From Algoriphagus sp. NG3 (GTDB taxonomy: Bacteria > Bacteroidota > Bacteroidia > Cytophagales > Cyclobacteriaceae): a stretch of 64,000 bases of DNA. Position numbers and translations under genes: made by a program. The stretch is from assembly GCF_034119865.1 (NCBI RefSeq), contig NZ_CP139421.1, forward strand, positions 1,674,001-1,738,000, written 5' to 3'. Numbering within the stretch: the first letter of the stretch is position 1; each line of letters opens with the position of its first letter. This document shows positions 36,509-46,925 of this stretch, piece by piece. Below the pieces are notes generated by a model. That model had not been told where the DNA came from. It saw nothing but the letters and a program-made list of their open reading frames with translations, and did no database searches.

Positions 36509-37384
36509 ATGAATGTTACCCTTCAGTCAGACGACTTACAGATAGCCATCAATCCCATCGGCATGGAACTCAGTTCTATCCGATGCAAATCAACAAATCT
36601 TGAATATTTATGGCAAGGTGACCCTGCCATATGGAAAGGACAGGCTCCTGTCCTATTTCCTATAATCGGTGCCCTTAAGGATGGTTTTGCTAATATCGAT
36701 GGCAATAAATACGAGATACCAAAGCACGGTTTTGTCCGGCATTCTGATAAGCCGAAATTGATAGGACAATCTGAAAATTCCCTCAAATTCCGTCTAACTT
36801 GGGATAATGAGACACTGGAGATTTATCCATTTAAGTTTCAGTTGGATATTACTTTTACACTTATAGGGAAAGTGCTGGAAGTGATGCATGAGGTCAGTAA
36901 TCTGGGAAAGGAAAGAATGCCATATAGTATAGGAGCTCATCCTGCTTTTAACTGCCCCCTTCATATCGGGGAAACATATGAGGATTATCGCATAGAATTC
37001 TCTCAATCAGAAACAGACGCTACCTGGCTGATCGATCAGCAGGGTTTGATTAAAGACAAGACCAAGCCTTTCTTGAGTGACAGTACTATTATCCCTCTTT
37101 CAAAGGATTTATTTGATGATGACGCCTTGATTTTTAAGCATTTAAAATCCCGTGAAGCAAGCCTCTCCCATCGTGAAAAAGGAACCGTGTTGACGGTGAA
37201 GTTTGAGGATTTTGATTACTTGGGAATTTGGGCTAAGCCGGCTGCACCTTTTGTCTGCATAGAGCCATGGATGGGTATAGCTGATAGCTCCAACTCTTCC
37301 CATGAGTTTATCCAGAAAGAAGGAATTTCATTTCTGGCACCCAACAGTAGCGAAACCAAAAGCTATACTATTACTGTTGCATAG
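36509..37384 (+). CDS. Aldose 1-epimerase family protein
   Basis: 291 residues of the galactose-mutarotase-like fold (Gal_mutarotas/YeaD-type). Key blocks are LEYLWQGDPAIWKGQAPVLFPIIG, KHGFVRHSDK (His), the catalytic His in SIGAHPAFNCP, and a late WAKPAAPFVCIEPWMGIAD with the catalytic Glu. It interconverts anomers of a hexose or sugar phosphate in the cytoplasm. It is followed 103 bp later by msrB on the same strand, with no terminator seen between them. Confidence 0.9.
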   Translation: MNVTLQSDDLQIAINPIGMELSSIRCKSTNLEYLWQGDPAIWKGQAPVLFPIIGALKDGFANIDGNKYEIPKHGFVRHSDKPKLIGQSENSLKFRLTWDNETLEIYPFKFQLDITFTLIGKVLEVMHEVSNLGKERMPYSIGAHPAFNCPLHIGETYEDYRIEFSQSETDATWLIDQQGLIKDKTKPFLSDSTIIPLSKDLFDDDALIFKHLKSREASLSHREKGTVLTVKFEDFDYLGIWAKPAAPFVCIEPWMGIADSSNSSHEFIQKEGISFLAPNSSETKSYTITVA

Positions 37385-37487
37385 TAAATTAGAGTGAAAG
37401 GAAAACACTAGCTGAAGTAGAGAATAAAATTGACTCTTAATAGCTGTTTTTAAAATTTGAATAAACTATAATACAAACGAAGGATAT

Positions 37488-37937
37488 ATGCTGAACTGGA
37501 ACGACATAATCAAGTTTACTAATAAAGGAAATCCAACGCCCCCGAGGCGAGTGGAGAGAACTGATTCTGAATGGAAGGAGATTTTGAGCCCTGAAGAGTA
37601 TTATGTAACACGCCAGAAAGGCACTGAACGGGCTCATAGTTCTGAGCTCTGTAGCTTATTCGAACCTGGTCTATATGCCTGTAAATGCTGTGGCACCCCT
37701 CTCTTTGATTCACATGAAAAGTTTGAAAGTGGTACAGGTTGGCCGTCCTTTACGCAGCCTATAGCTGTGGAAAATGTGGCTTATCACAAGGATATCAGCT
37801 ATGGTATGGTGAGAGTGGAGGCACTTTGCAATGTATGTGACGCACATCTTGGCCATGTATTCCCCGATGGGCCTGCTCCCAGTGGTTTGCGGTATTGCAT
37901 GAATGCGGTTTCTCTTGAGAAAGTGCAAGAAGTGTAA
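37488..37937 (+). CDS. msrB: Peptide-methionine (R)-S-oxide reductase MsrB
   Basis: 149 residues of the zinc-containing MsrB family. Zn ligands are in ACKCCGTPLF and CNVCDAHLGHVF. The catalytic Cys is in LRYCMNAVSL (family form RYCINSAAL), and SGTGWPSF supports the substrate pocket. It repairs R-methionine sulfoxide in proteins using thioredoxin. It has no signal peptide, so it acts in the cytoplasm. The resolving Cys position is not obvious. A palindrome-rich gap follows it. Confidence 0.95.
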   Translation: MLNWNDIIKFTNKGNPTPPRRVERTDSEWKEILSPEEYYVTRQKGTERAHSSELCSLFEPGLYACKCCGTPLFDSHEKFESGTGWPSFTQPIAVENVAYHKDISYGMVRVEALCNVCDAHLGHVFPDGPAPSGLRYCMNAVSLEKVQEV

Positions 37938-38004
37938 GTTTTTTTCAGCCTTTGGTACAAGGGAAATATGGCTCCTTTCAGCTGGCTTTTATTTGAGCTT
38001 ATTA

Positions 38005-38048
38005 TTATTCATATTGCCTCAGAAATAAATCTCTGGCAATATGAATAA
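38005..38048 (+). terminator. Long stem-loop after msrB
   Basis: TTATTCATATTGCC and GGCAATATGAATAA pair perfectly over 14 bp around a 16-nt loop that can add a short AGA/TCT pairing. It lies 68 bp after msrB. No T-run follows, so it may be a processing or stability element rather than a terminator. Confidence 0.5.
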
Positions 38049-38134
38049 CCTTCCACATGTAAGAGGGAAACGCCAAAAATTGAATGCATCCAACTGGTGC
38101 AAGCAGCTAGTAAATAAGATGCAATAGTTTGTCT

Positions 38135-38225
38135 ACAATGCCGTAGGCATGTTTGATAGTTTAGCCAGCCATTTCAATGGCTGGTCTATAGAGATAGTGA
38201 TTTCCACACAAATGCCGTAGGCATG
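38135..38225. repeat. ATGCCGTAGGCAT palindrome pair with central hairpin
   Basis: Two copies of ATGCCGTAGGCAT (38138-38150 and 38212-38224) flank a perfect CCAGCCATT-TC-AATGGCTGG hairpin (38165-38184). The ATGCCGTAGGCAT box is one I recall as a dispersed intergenic motif in Bacteroidota. The 37938-38319 gap otherwise has no gene. Confidence 0.6.
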
Positions 38226-38319
38226 GCCGATATTGATTAATACCACCAGAATGTCTCAGCCAATTAACCAGTTTAAAAAGAATCATTAGGTGTGGGGCTC
38301 CTTTTTGATGCTTAAAATC

Positions 38320-38574
38320 TTATAAGGCTACCCTACTTTCCGAATATAGATCATATACAGCCACCAATGCTTCGGCCCCCCTTGCTTCTGGATATACCTC
38401 ATAGTTTTTGATTTCCTCACGGTTTTCTACAAATACAGGGAGGTATTTTTCATCATATACATTCCAGACTATAAGCATATAATGATAGGAGATTTTACTC
38501 TCCCTCCCTTCTTCGAGCCAGGACTCAAAAAGTTCTTCTGTGATAGATGCAGGGTAATCCGGTCCTTCAAACAT
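38320..38574 (-). CDS. Hypothetical small acidic protein (84 aa)
   Basis: 84 residues: acidic, with several aromatic residues (FESWLEEGRESKISYHYM, then LIVWNVYDEKYLPVFV). No signal or membrane segment is seen. It ends VYDLYSESRVAL. Base composition and the clear ATG near a plausible leader suggest a real gene. I cannot name a family. The start lies 38 bp beyond the CE15 esterase stop on the same strand, so it may be the last gene of that transcript. Confidence 0.55.
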   Translation of the reverse strand: MFEGPDYPASITEELFESWLEEGRESKISYHYMLIVWNVYDEKYLPVFVENREEIKNYEVYPEARGAEALVAVYDLYSESRVAL

Positions 38575-38612
38575 GGTATTTCTTATGGTAGTACAACAAA
38601 ACTAACATATAA

Positions 38613-40145
38613 TTACTTCTCATTACCCAACACCCGGTTAGCCCATGGAATAAAATACTGCATATTAGGCGCATCCGTATGTCCACCATCATGCTGTCTC
38701 CATGCCAGATCTCCTTCCAACATATCTGTATTATAGGGTGGCATTTCTTCTTTCATATAATCGTTAGATACACCAAGATCTGTAGCTCCCAGAAATTTGT
38801 AGGCAGTTCCCGCTGCAATGACAGCCATATAACTCCCTTTTTGATCCAGCCATTTGGCATCTCCTTTTTCAGGAATACCATAGCTCACAAAAACAGGCCT
38901 CGGAGCACAGAGGGCAAGCATATCGTGGGAATCTACTGGCAAATCACAGCCATCCAACCTCCCAAATTCAGACTTCTCAGCACCGTATTTCATGTAATTT
39001 CCAGCCATCCAGTAGTTTTCTCCTCCGGCAAGACTTTCCACAGCCTCACCAAAAACCCGACGATGGAGCGTGGTTCCGCCTTTTCCAGAAGATCCGATCA
39101 AAGCCGTAGCAAATCTTGGTTCAAAGGCCATAGTCACCAAAGCAGCTTTTCCATATCTGGAAACTCCCTCGATCCCAACTTTCTTAGAATCTACCAAGGA
39201 GTCAGTTTCCAGATAATCCAATGCCCGTGCAGCACCCCATGCCCATGCCCGAAGTGCTCCCCAATCTTCCGGCGAACGGGGCTGACCTTTATTTACCAAA
39301 CCGATGATGCCCCGGGTTATTCCGGCATGGTTATCAGCTTGGATACTGCTTGGATCTATGGTCAGATATCCCCATCCAGCGGCTAGCAATTGTTCGGTAG
39401 TTGGGGAATCTCCGCTTACAGGCGGTGCAAAGAAATTTGGTCCAGGTAATCGGGTGACAGGCGTATAGGCAGGATACTTATCAAAAATGGCTTTAATAGA
39501 TGGATCGTTCTTGATCATCATTTCCTTAAAAGATGAATTCAGTATTTCCATATCCTCACCACTTGGCTGGGCAGGTGCCGGAAATGAGGGACGCCCAAAC
39601 ATCATCAAAACAGGTACTGGCCCCTTTGCATTTGCAGGCACGACAAGTATCATATTGATGTCCACATTGATCAGTGGATACGAACTGTTGTCCACATGAC
39701 CTATGATTTGCTTTGCGATGATTGGAGTTCTGGCTACAAATTCCCTGTCTATGATTTTCACTTCCCATTTTACTGAAGGTATATTTTCAGGGAGTTTTCC
39801 ATACACTTCCCGCTCCAGCGCATCTACGAGTTCAGGTCTCCTCGTTTCCCACCACATATCTTCAGAAATGACCCTCCTACCATCATTGGTAGTGAGGATA
39901 TCAGGAAGTTCTGGACATGGATTTGCCTTTGATTCATCATAATTCGCCGCATTAGGTGCGGCTTCATTTCCACTTATACCAGGCCTCAGCACTTTGATCC
40001 CCAGTTGCTGCTGCATATTTGCATGATCCTGCTCGTTAGTGAATGTGACAGGTGAAGGATATTGACTTAGATCTAGTTGGATGTTCTGGGCTTTTGTCAG
40101 GCCTCCTAGGCCTAGTAATAAGGCGCATAGAATTGATTTTTTCAT
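38613..40145 (-). CDS. Glucuronoyl esterase-like, carbohydrate esterase family 15
   Basis: 510 residues with a signal peptide (MKKSILCALLLGLGGLTKAQ). The CE15 signature GVSRYGKAALV carries the nucleophile Ser (family GCSRxGKG). The following GSSGKGGTTLHRRVFGEAVESL and the late WRQHDGGHTDAPN provide the expected acid and His surroundings. CE15 enzymes split the ester between lignin alcohols and 4-O-methyl-glucuronic acid on xylan. I infer an extracytoplasmic role in plant-polymer use, in keeping with the GH43/esterase genes at 22-24 kb. Some members annotated as acetylxylan esterases share this architecture. Confidence 0.85.
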   Translation of the reverse strand: MKKSILCALLLGLGGLTKAQNIQLDLSQYPSPVTFTNEQDHANMQQQLGIKVLRPGISGNEAAPNAANYDESKANPCPELPDILTTNDGRRVISEDMWWETRRPELVDALEREVYGKLPENIPSVKWEVKIIDREFVARTPIIAKQIIGHVDNSSYPLINVDINMILVVPANAKGPVPVLMMFGRPSFPAPAQPSGEDMEILNSSFKEMMIKNDPSIKAIFDKYPAYTPVTRLPGPNFFAPPVSGDSPTTEQLLAAGWGYLTIDPSSIQADNHAGITRGIIGLVNKGQPRSPEDWGALRAWAWGAARALDYLETDSLVDSKKVGIEGVSRYGKAALVTMAFEPRFATALIGSSGKGGTTLHRRVFGEAVESLAGGENYWMAGNYMKYGAEKSEFGRLDGCDLPVDSHDMLALCAPRPVFVSYGIPEKGDAKWLDQKGSYMAVIAAGTAYKFLGATDLGVSNDYMKEEMPPYNTDMLEGDLAWRQHDGGHTDAPNMQYFIPWANRVLGNEK

Positions 40146-40328
40146 AGGTGTATAGGTTGGGTTTATCGGTCTTGAATTAAGGTCAAAAACTAGATTGAAG
40201 ACAGAAATTCGGGCAAGAATTAACCTTGATTTACTTCAATAATGCTACAAAGTATCTTTTGGTCAGCTGATTTTCAAACCACCCAACACAATTCTATACT
40301 GCTTTCAGGCAATTGGATAATAGTATGA

Positions 40329-40805
40329 TTAGCGTACTAGCTCTTCCACCCTACCCTCGTAGTCAAACTGTAGATCTTCGTGGAGAGAGGAGATCAGTTT
40401 CACTGCCTTGCCTAGCTGCATCTGGTAAATATTATCCAATACCGGATTTCTATGGTTCATGTAGCCATATTCTCTCAATTTCTCACAGAAAAACAAGAGT
40501 ACTTCAATCTGGTCCGTTTTGGCTTTACTCAGCTTGAGCAGTTTATTCATCTTCCGACGGAGTTTCTGTGCGGCTTTTTTAGCATAGTAGGAATGGCCAC
40601 CTCTAGCCGACTGAAATTCAGTTTCCAATTCCTCCTGCACCATATCCACGTACAGGCCGGGATTATCTTTCTCATTTAGCTTGAAAAATAAGTACGATTT
40701 ATTATCCCGGCTGAATTTACTCAGGTCGGCCAGCATTTCTATCAGTTCTTTTTCACTAAGATAGCTGAGTTCTTTTTTGAGTTGGGCGAGACTGGGGATT
40801 TTCAT
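40329..40805 (-). CDS. Conserved hypothetical helical protein (DUF6155-like)
   Basis: 158 residues, helical and basic in the middle: LKKELSYLSEKELIEMLADL, then YYAKKAAQKLRRKMNKLLKL, then YMNHRNPVLDNIYQM. No membrane or signal segments. The first 40 residues resemble a family I recall as DUF6155 from Bacteroidota, but this is from memory and uncertain. It is divergent from xdhC across a 216-bp gap that contains a small inverted repeat. Confidence 0.65.
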   Translation of the reverse strand: MKIPSLAQLKKELSYLSEKELIEMLADLSKFSRDNKSYLFFKLNEKDNPGLYVDMVQEELETEFQSARGGHSYYAKKAAQKLRRKMNKLLKLSKAKTDQIEVLLFFCEKLREYGYMNHRNPVLDNIYQMQLGKAVKLISSLHEDLQFDYEGRVEELVR

Positions 40806-40849
40806 GGGTAAAAGTATTTTTAAAGCTTATTGAAACAAGTAAAATCTTA

Positions 40850-40870
40850 CTGTTTCAAAAGAGGAAACAG
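40850..40870. promoter_or_regulatory. Small inverted repeat in a divergent promoter region
   Basis: CTGTTTC and GAAACAG, exact complements spaced by 7 nt, stand between the divergent hypothetical gene (40805) and xdhC (41022). It could be an operator or weak hairpin; the evidence is positional only. Confidence 0.3.
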
Positions 40871-41021
40871 TGATTAGGAGACAGGGGTTTCTTTAAGATG
40901 TTGACACAATTTATTACATATATCAAACCATTTTGACCATTTGTATCTATTCTTTTGATATTGAAAAAGCAGTAGCTTACCTTAATTCAATAATTGTAGG
41001 TTTACCCACCGAGTTTCACTT

Positions 41022-42131
41022 ATGAAAGAATTACAGGCCATAATTCAGGCTTACGACTTATACAAAGAAAGCAATAAAATGATTGCGTTGGCAACGGTAG
41101 TGCAGGTGGATGGTTCTGCTTATCGCCGTCCCGGTGCCCGGATGCTGGTCTCCGAAGACGGTGAATTGACAGGAGCAATCAGTGGAGGTTGCTTGGAAGG
41201 TGATGCACTCCGCAAAGCACAAACAGTCATTTTTCAGCAAAAGTCCCTAGTAGTGACTTATGATACCACAGACGAGGACGATCAGAAGTTCGGAATTGGA
41301 CTAGGCTGTAATGGAATTATCCATGTATTGATAGAACCTATTGATTATAAGTCTTATATGAATCCTGTAGAATTGCTGAGAATTGCTCTGCAAGACCGGG
41401 TTTCCTGTCGTTTGGTTACAGTGTTTTCTGTCAAATATTCCAAGCAAGAACAAATCGGCACCAAAGTATTATTCAAGGGAAGCAAGCTCTTTGGGGACAA
41501 GCAACACCTAGAAGAGGATCTATGGGAGAAAATAAGCCACGAGATTAAAACAACGGACTCAGCGAATCATAGTATAGTGAAATTTGAGGAGTTGGATGAT
41601 GTCCAGGTTTTCCTGGAATACATCCGTCCTACCATCCGTATTTTACTTTTTGGAGCAGGTAATGATACAGTTCCCTTAGCCAAAATGGCTGATATATTAG
41701 GTATGGAGTTAGTCCTAATCGACGGGCGAAAAAACCTAGCTACATCATTTCGCTTTCCCTCAGCTAGGAAAATCATCACTGGTTCGGGAGATGAGGTAGT
41801 AGCACAGCTAGAGGTAGATTCCTTTACCGCCGCCTTGCTGATGACACACAATTTCGAATATGAGGCAATGGTATTACACGACTTAATCCCATTAAACCTA
41901 ACTTATATTGGCATATTGGGGCCTAAAAAGAAATCCCAAAAATTATTTGAGCGACTACAAAAGCAGGGAGTGGCTGTAAATCAGAATCCTATCTTCTCTC
42001 CCATGGGCTTGGATATTAGTGCTGAGGGATCAGAAGAGATTGCACTTTCAATTTTGGCTGAGATAAAAGCAGTTTTTGGCGGAAAGAGTGGTAGCTTTCT
42101 GAAAGAAAAGAACGGACCTATACACGAGTGA
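41022..42131 (+). CDS. XdhC-family molybdenum cofactor insertion/maturation protein
   Basis: 369 residues. The N-terminal XdhC/CoxI domain includes SAYRRPGARMLVSEDGELTGAISGGCLEGD and GIGLGCNG. The C-terminal Rossmann domain includes IRILLFGAGNDTVPLAKM and YIGILGPKKK. Such proteins bind and protect molybdenum cofactor, promote its sulfuration and deliver it to xanthine-dehydrogenase-type enzymes. The next gene encodes a MocA-like nucleotidyltransferase, 5 bp from its stop to the ATG chosen for that gene. The only visible client in the window is the IorAB pair at 14.5-17.1 kb. Confidence 0.92.
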   Translation: MKELQAIIQAYDLYKESNKMIALATVVQVDGSAYRRPGARMLVSEDGELTGAISGGCLEGDALRKAQTVIFQQKSLVVTYDTTDEDDQKFGIGLGCNGIIHVLIEPIDYKSYMNPVELLRIALQDRVSCRLVTVFSVKYSKQEQIGTKVLFKGSKLFGDKQHLEEDLWEKISHEIKTTDSANHSIVKFEELDDVQVFLEYIRPTIRILLFGAGNDTVPLAKMADILGMELVLIDGRKNLATSFRFPSARKIITGSGDEVVAQLEVDSFTAALLMTHNFEYEAMVLHDLIPLNLTYIGILGPKKKSQKLFERLQKQGVAVNQNPIFSPMGLDISAEGSEEIALSILAEIKAVFGGKSGSFLKEKNGPIHE

Positions 42132-42136
42132 AATCA

Positions 42137-42721
42137 ATGAAAACAGGAATAATCATACTTGCGGCTGGAGAATCCAGCAGACTGGGGTATCCAAAGCAAA
42201 TCGCCCAGTACAAGGGAAAAACCCTACTCCAACATGCAATCGACGCCGCTAATGGTGCTGATGTAGAGAAACGGGTGCTTGTCCTTGGCGCAAATAGAGA
42301 TGAAATTAAAAAGACCTTTCCAGGGAATAGTATCCCGAATATTCCAAACCCAAGATTTCAGGAAGGCATGTCTTCCAGTATAAAAATCGGAATGGAATAC
42401 ATGTTGAAATTTGACAAACCGGATCAGGTGATCATTATACTGTGCGATCAACCTTTTGTTGACACCAAGTTACTTAACAAGCTCATCGCCACACAAAAAG
42501 AAAGTGGAAAGGGAATAGTCTCCTGTAAATATTCCAAAACATTTGGTGTGCCTATATTGTTTGGTAATTCGTATTTCGAGGAATTGATGCAGCTTACTGG
42601 TGATGAAGGTGCAAAACAACTAGCTCTTGCACATGAAGACGATATGGCCAGCGTAGCCTTTCCAAAAGGTAAAGTGGATATTGATACTGAAGAGGATTTG
42701 AGGGATTTGAATTTGCTATAA
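42137..42721 (+). CDS. MocA-like molybdenum cofactor nucleotidyltransferase
   Basis: 194 residues from ATG 42137. A GTG at 42128 would overlap the previous stop, and the ATG gives the better family start MKTGIIILAAG. The nucleotide site LAAGESSRLGYPKQ is near the start, and QEGMSSSIKIGM plus IILCDQPFVDTK are the conserved later blocks of MobA/MocA-type transferases. It probably makes the CMP- or GMP-molybdopterin form used by xanthine-oxidase-family enzymes. Forms an operon with xdhC. Confidence 0.88.
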   Translation: MKTGIIILAAGESSRLGYPKQIAQYKGKTLLQHAIDAANGADVEKRVLVLGANRDEIKKTFPGNSIPNIPNPRFQEGMSSSIKIGMEYMLKFDKPDQVIIILCDQPFVDTKLLNKLIATQKESGKGIVSCKYSKTFGVPILFGNSYFEELMQLTGDEGAKQLALAHEDDMASVAFPKGKVDIDTEEDLRDLNLL

Positions 42722-43168
42722 TTGGATTGCAGCCAACCTCCGGGACTCGATAGTTTGTTATGATATACACAAGTACGCTAATATATCTGCTATCAGAGGA
42801 AGCTAAAGTCATATAGGACAATAACTTATGTGCTGCATCATTTTACCCAAGTCAGAAATCCAATGATACTAGCTTAGTTTCATCTGTTTATAATTGGTAT
42901 TTTATGGTCACACCTGCCCGTTAGGTCGCGGTGTTTATCATCATCCCTGCGTGTGATGTTCTCTTCACACCCACCTGGCGGAAGGCAGGCTGACTTCATA
43001 AGCATGATCCCCATTCGGAGGAATATAATTCCATGAAGAGGGAAAGCCATTCGCAGCGTAAAAGGAGTGAAATCCCCCTAAATACACGCTAAACGCCTAT
43101 TTCTCCTATGGCACAATAATAGGATAAGGTGAGTTCTATTAATTATTACTCACTAACCAACTATTAAC

Positions 43169-43699
43169 ATGGACGCTATAAAATATTCCCAAGTCAGTTG
43201 TTCGACAGCAAGTTCCTCCACAGTAAAAACTGCACGGGATGAATCTGTCGGATCCATCAAAGACATCATGATCAACGCCACTAGCGGCAAGGTTGATTAT
43301 GTAGTGTTGAAAGTAGATGAAGGGTTTCTAAACCTTGGTTCGAAACTATTGGCTTTACCCTTTGAATCCTTTGAATTCAACCCTGCACAGGATGATGTGG
43401 TAATTGTCAAGGAGCTAAAAGAAACGCTTGAGAAGGCCCCTGGGTTTGATAATGATAATTGGCCTTCTGGTCCTCAGGCTGAATTCTTACACGACATGCG
43501 TACGTATTATAGTGCCGAATCCCGCAGTCTGTATGGCCGCTATGACCACGAAAACCAGATTTTCTATGGAGACGATGAACCTCTTGATAATGCTTCAGGT
43601 AGGATTCGGGATCCAAAATATGGAGATGGGTTCCTAGAAAGAGATCACCGGGGCGACAGACAGTCAGAGTCAAGAAGAGGTGGCGATCCTATTTTGTAA
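43169..43699 (+). CDS. PRC-barrel domain protein
   Basis: 176 residues. The N-terminal PRC-barrel (SVGSIKDIMINATSGKVDYVVLKVDEGFLNLG, cut here as motif residues of about 27-60) is followed by LLALPFESFEFN. The C-terminal half is Tyr-, Asp- and Arg-rich low complexity (DMRTYYSAESRSLYGRYD to the end). PRC-barrels occur in RimM and in stress-linked proteins. This type, with a disordered tail, is often stress-induced, but its function is unknown. It has its own terminator. Confidence 0.82.
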   Translation: MDAIKYSQVSCSTASSSTVKTARDESVGSIKDIMINATSGKVDYVVLKVDEGFLNLGSKLLALPFESFEFNPAQDDVVIVKELKETLEKAPGFDNDNWPSGPQAEFLHDMRTYYSAESRSLYGRYDHENQIFYGDDEPLDNASGRIRDPKYGDGFLERDHRGDRQSESRRGGDPIL

Positions 43700-43723
43700 T
43701 GCCATTAAGAGATTATTTTATTT

Positions 43724-43758
43724 AAAAAAGCTATCCCGATTAAGGGTTAGCTTTTTTT
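43724..43758 (+). terminator. Terminator of the PRC-barrel gene
   Basis: AAAAAAGCTATCCC pairs with GGGTTAGCTTTTTT with one mismatch and a 6-nt loop, then a T-run. It is 25 bp after the stop. Confidence 0.78.
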
Positions 43759-44055
43759 TACATTATTGGGAATTACTCAACAGTTGTTTTGTAGGTCAGT
43801 TGACAAAAGACTTTTTGTCTCTTATTTCAGGATTTTTTGCTACCACTTTGATTTGTTTGGAGCCATTCTTTATCTGAACTAGTATGCTTTATTTCATGGA
43901 AGCCAACAAAAAAAATGATTAATTCAAGAAGTAAGCGGTTCTCTGTCTCGGAGTTTTATATATTGATTATGAATCGAGTACTGGGGTTTATTGCCTAATT
44001 CATCCCTTTATTAGCGAGTAAAGTGTGGAATTTCCAGGCTTGACATGAAAATAAA

Positions 44056-44088
44056 TTTTGTTTTTCAGTTTCCTGCCCCTTTATTTGC
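44056..44088 (+). promoter_or_regulatory. Possible promoter before the SAM riboswitch
   Basis: TTTTG (44056-44060), about 21 nt, then TATTTG (44082-44087) resembles the Bacteroidota TTTG/TAnnTTTG promoter with a shortened second box. It would start transcription shortly before the riboswitch. The 43759-44110 stretch holds nothing else I can name. Confidence 0.3.
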
Positions 44089-44114
44089 AGCATCCTTTCA
44101 CTTTTAAGTGCTCG

Positions 44115-44225
44115 GATTTATAAAGAAGAGGCGAGAGACAGGCTCAAAGACCCTCTGGCAACCTGGAAAGACCAAGGTGCCAATTCCTGCCAAAAGAGAT
44201 TCTCTTTTGGGACTATAAGTTCAAT
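44115..44225 (+). ncRNA. SAM riboswitch (S-box, Bacteroidota form) upstream of metY-metX
   Basis: The leader contains AAAGAAGAGGCGAGAGACAGG and CCCTCTGGCAACCTGG, followed by CCAAGGTGCCAATTCCTGCC, the conserved core of the SAM-I (S-box) aptamer, including the TGGCAACC and GGTGCCAATTCC strands. A hairpin CAAAAGAGATTCTCTTTTGG follows at 44191-44210 and the 3' P1 strand near 44213-44222. It stands ~165 bp before metY. High SAM should reduce expression of the methionine operon. Whether it works by termination or translation cannot be told; no clear terminator follows directly. Confidence 0.9.
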
Positions 44226-44376
44226 TAAAAATGCACTCAAGAAACTTATCATTCCCTTTTCAACTGAACTCAATTCTGTTTAAGCTTTTGGCTTTTACTC
44301 CATGTTGATCTTATTTTGGCCTATTTCGAGCATTTCGTTATAGGCTTACTCTTTTATAAAAGTTATCACACTATAA

Positions 44377-45693
<1,317 letters not shown>

Positions 45694-45701
45694 ATCAACA
45701 A

Positions 45702-46757
45702 ATGAATCTTAAAAGTCAGTACGCTTCGATTACTATGACCCAGGAAATATTCCATTCTAATACACCATTACCCTTGGAATCAGGAGATAGTCTCCCCGAG
45801 TTTGATATGTCCTATACTACCTATGGACAACTCAATCCTGAAAAATCCAATGTAATCTGGGTTATCCATGCGCTTACTGGAGATTCTAATGTATCAGAAT
45901 GGTGGAATGGTCTGGTCGGAGAAGATAAATTCTTCGATCCTGCCGACCATTTTATTATCTGTGCAAATCTTTTGGGTTCATGCTATGGCTCTACCCAGCC
46001 TTTCAGTGTAAACCCAAAATCCGGTAATCCATATTATTATGATTTTCCCCAGATGACATCCCGTGATCTAGCCCAGGGACTGGAACGCTTGAGGGTTCAT
46101 TTAAAGATAGATTCGATCCATACCCTTATTGGAGGCTCATTAGGAGGTCAGGTGGGCTTGGAATGGGCGTATATGTTAGGGGGAAAACTTAAGAACGCCG
46201 TAATTCTGGCATCCACCTCCAAGACTAGGCCATGGGTGATAGGTTTCAATGAAACCCAAAGGATGGCTATCGAGTCAGATTGCACTTGGGGTGAGCTTAA
46301 TGAAACTGCGGGTCAAAAAGGGCTGGAAACCGCACGAGCCATAGCCATGCTTACCTACAGGCACCCATTGGACCTGGCTGCTAAGCAAGTGGACTGTGAA
46401 AACGAACTGGATAATTACCGGGCGTCATCCTATTTAAGATATCAGGGTAAAAAGTTGGCCAACCGCTTTAACGCACTCTCCTACTGGACACTCACCAAAA
46501 CAATGGATTCCCATGACTTGGGAAGAAACCGAGGGGGATTGACTGAGGCTTTGAGTAAAATTGAGGCAAATGTTTTAGCCATCGGTGTTGATACAGACCT
46601 CCTTTTTCTTCCAGAAGAATCCCAATTTATCAGTCAGCATGTGAAAAAAGGAACCTATAAGGAAATCACTGCTACTGCTGGACATGATGCGTTTTTGATA
46701 GAATATGAACAACTCTCGTATATCCTTAAATCATTCTATCTCCAACAGAAAAATTGA
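45702..46757 (+). CDS. metX: Homoserine O-acetyltransferase MetX
   Basis: 351 residues of alpha/beta-hydrolase fold. The nucleophile Ser is in LIGGSLGGQVG (about residue 145), the Asp in IGVDTDLLF and the His in AGHDAFLIE. The HALTGDSNVSEWW segment is the acyl-CoA/oxyanion region of the MetX family. It acetylates L-homoserine with acetyl-CoA for MetY encoded just upstream. True succinyltransferase activity cannot be excluded by eye, but pairing with MetY supports acetyl. ATG 45735 is a possible shorter start. A terminator follows. Confidence 0.95.
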   Translation: MNLKSQYASITMTQEIFHSNTPLPLESGDSLPEFDMSYTTYGQLNPEKSNVIWVIHALTGDSNVSEWWNGLVGEDKFFDPADHFIICANLLGSCYGSTQPFSVNPKSGNPYYYDFPQMTSRDLAQGLERLRVHLKIDSIHTLIGGSLGGQVGLEWAYMLGGKLKNAVILASTSKTRPWVIGFNETQRMAIESDCTWGELNETAGQKGLETARAIAMLTYRHPLDLAAKQVDCENELDNYRASSYLRYQGKKLANRFNALSYWTLTKTMDSHDLGRNRGGLTEALSKIEANVLAIGVDTDLLFLPEESQFISQHVKKGTYKEITATAGHDAFLIEYEQLSYILKSFYLQQKN

Positions 46758-46851
46758 TTTAAAATTATGATTGAAATTAAATTTGGCGCTGTCTTATGTG
46801 GACTAGCTCCCCACTTAGACGAAAAAAGAATGATTTGATCCTATATAAAAT

Positions 46852-46878
46852 AGCCTGGACTCACATCCGGGCTTTTTC
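46852..46878 (+). terminator. Terminator of the metY-metX operon
   Basis: AGCCTGGA and TCCGGGCT form an 8-position stem with one G-U pair, followed by TTTTTCC. It stands 94 bp after metX and before a convergent gene. Confidence 0.7.
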
Positions 46879-46925
46879 CTTTTTGGCTTTACTTGATGCA
46901 GTGATGTTTGAAATACCAGAAATTA

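Noticed and set aside
38679..39386. 235-codon frame on the plus strand
   Set aside because: It is antisense to the CE15 esterase, whose frame has full catalytic motifs and a signal peptide; this frame has no domain signs.
42900..43060. GC-rich stretch with CACCTGGCGGAAGGCAGG, possible REP remnant
   Set aside because: Arms do not pair well and no second copy is seen in the window; left unannotated. The rest of the 42722-43168 gap shows no gene.
43680..43877. 65-codon plus-strand frame after the PRC-barrel gene
   Set aside because: Overlaps the PRC-barrel coding end and runs through its terminator hairpin.
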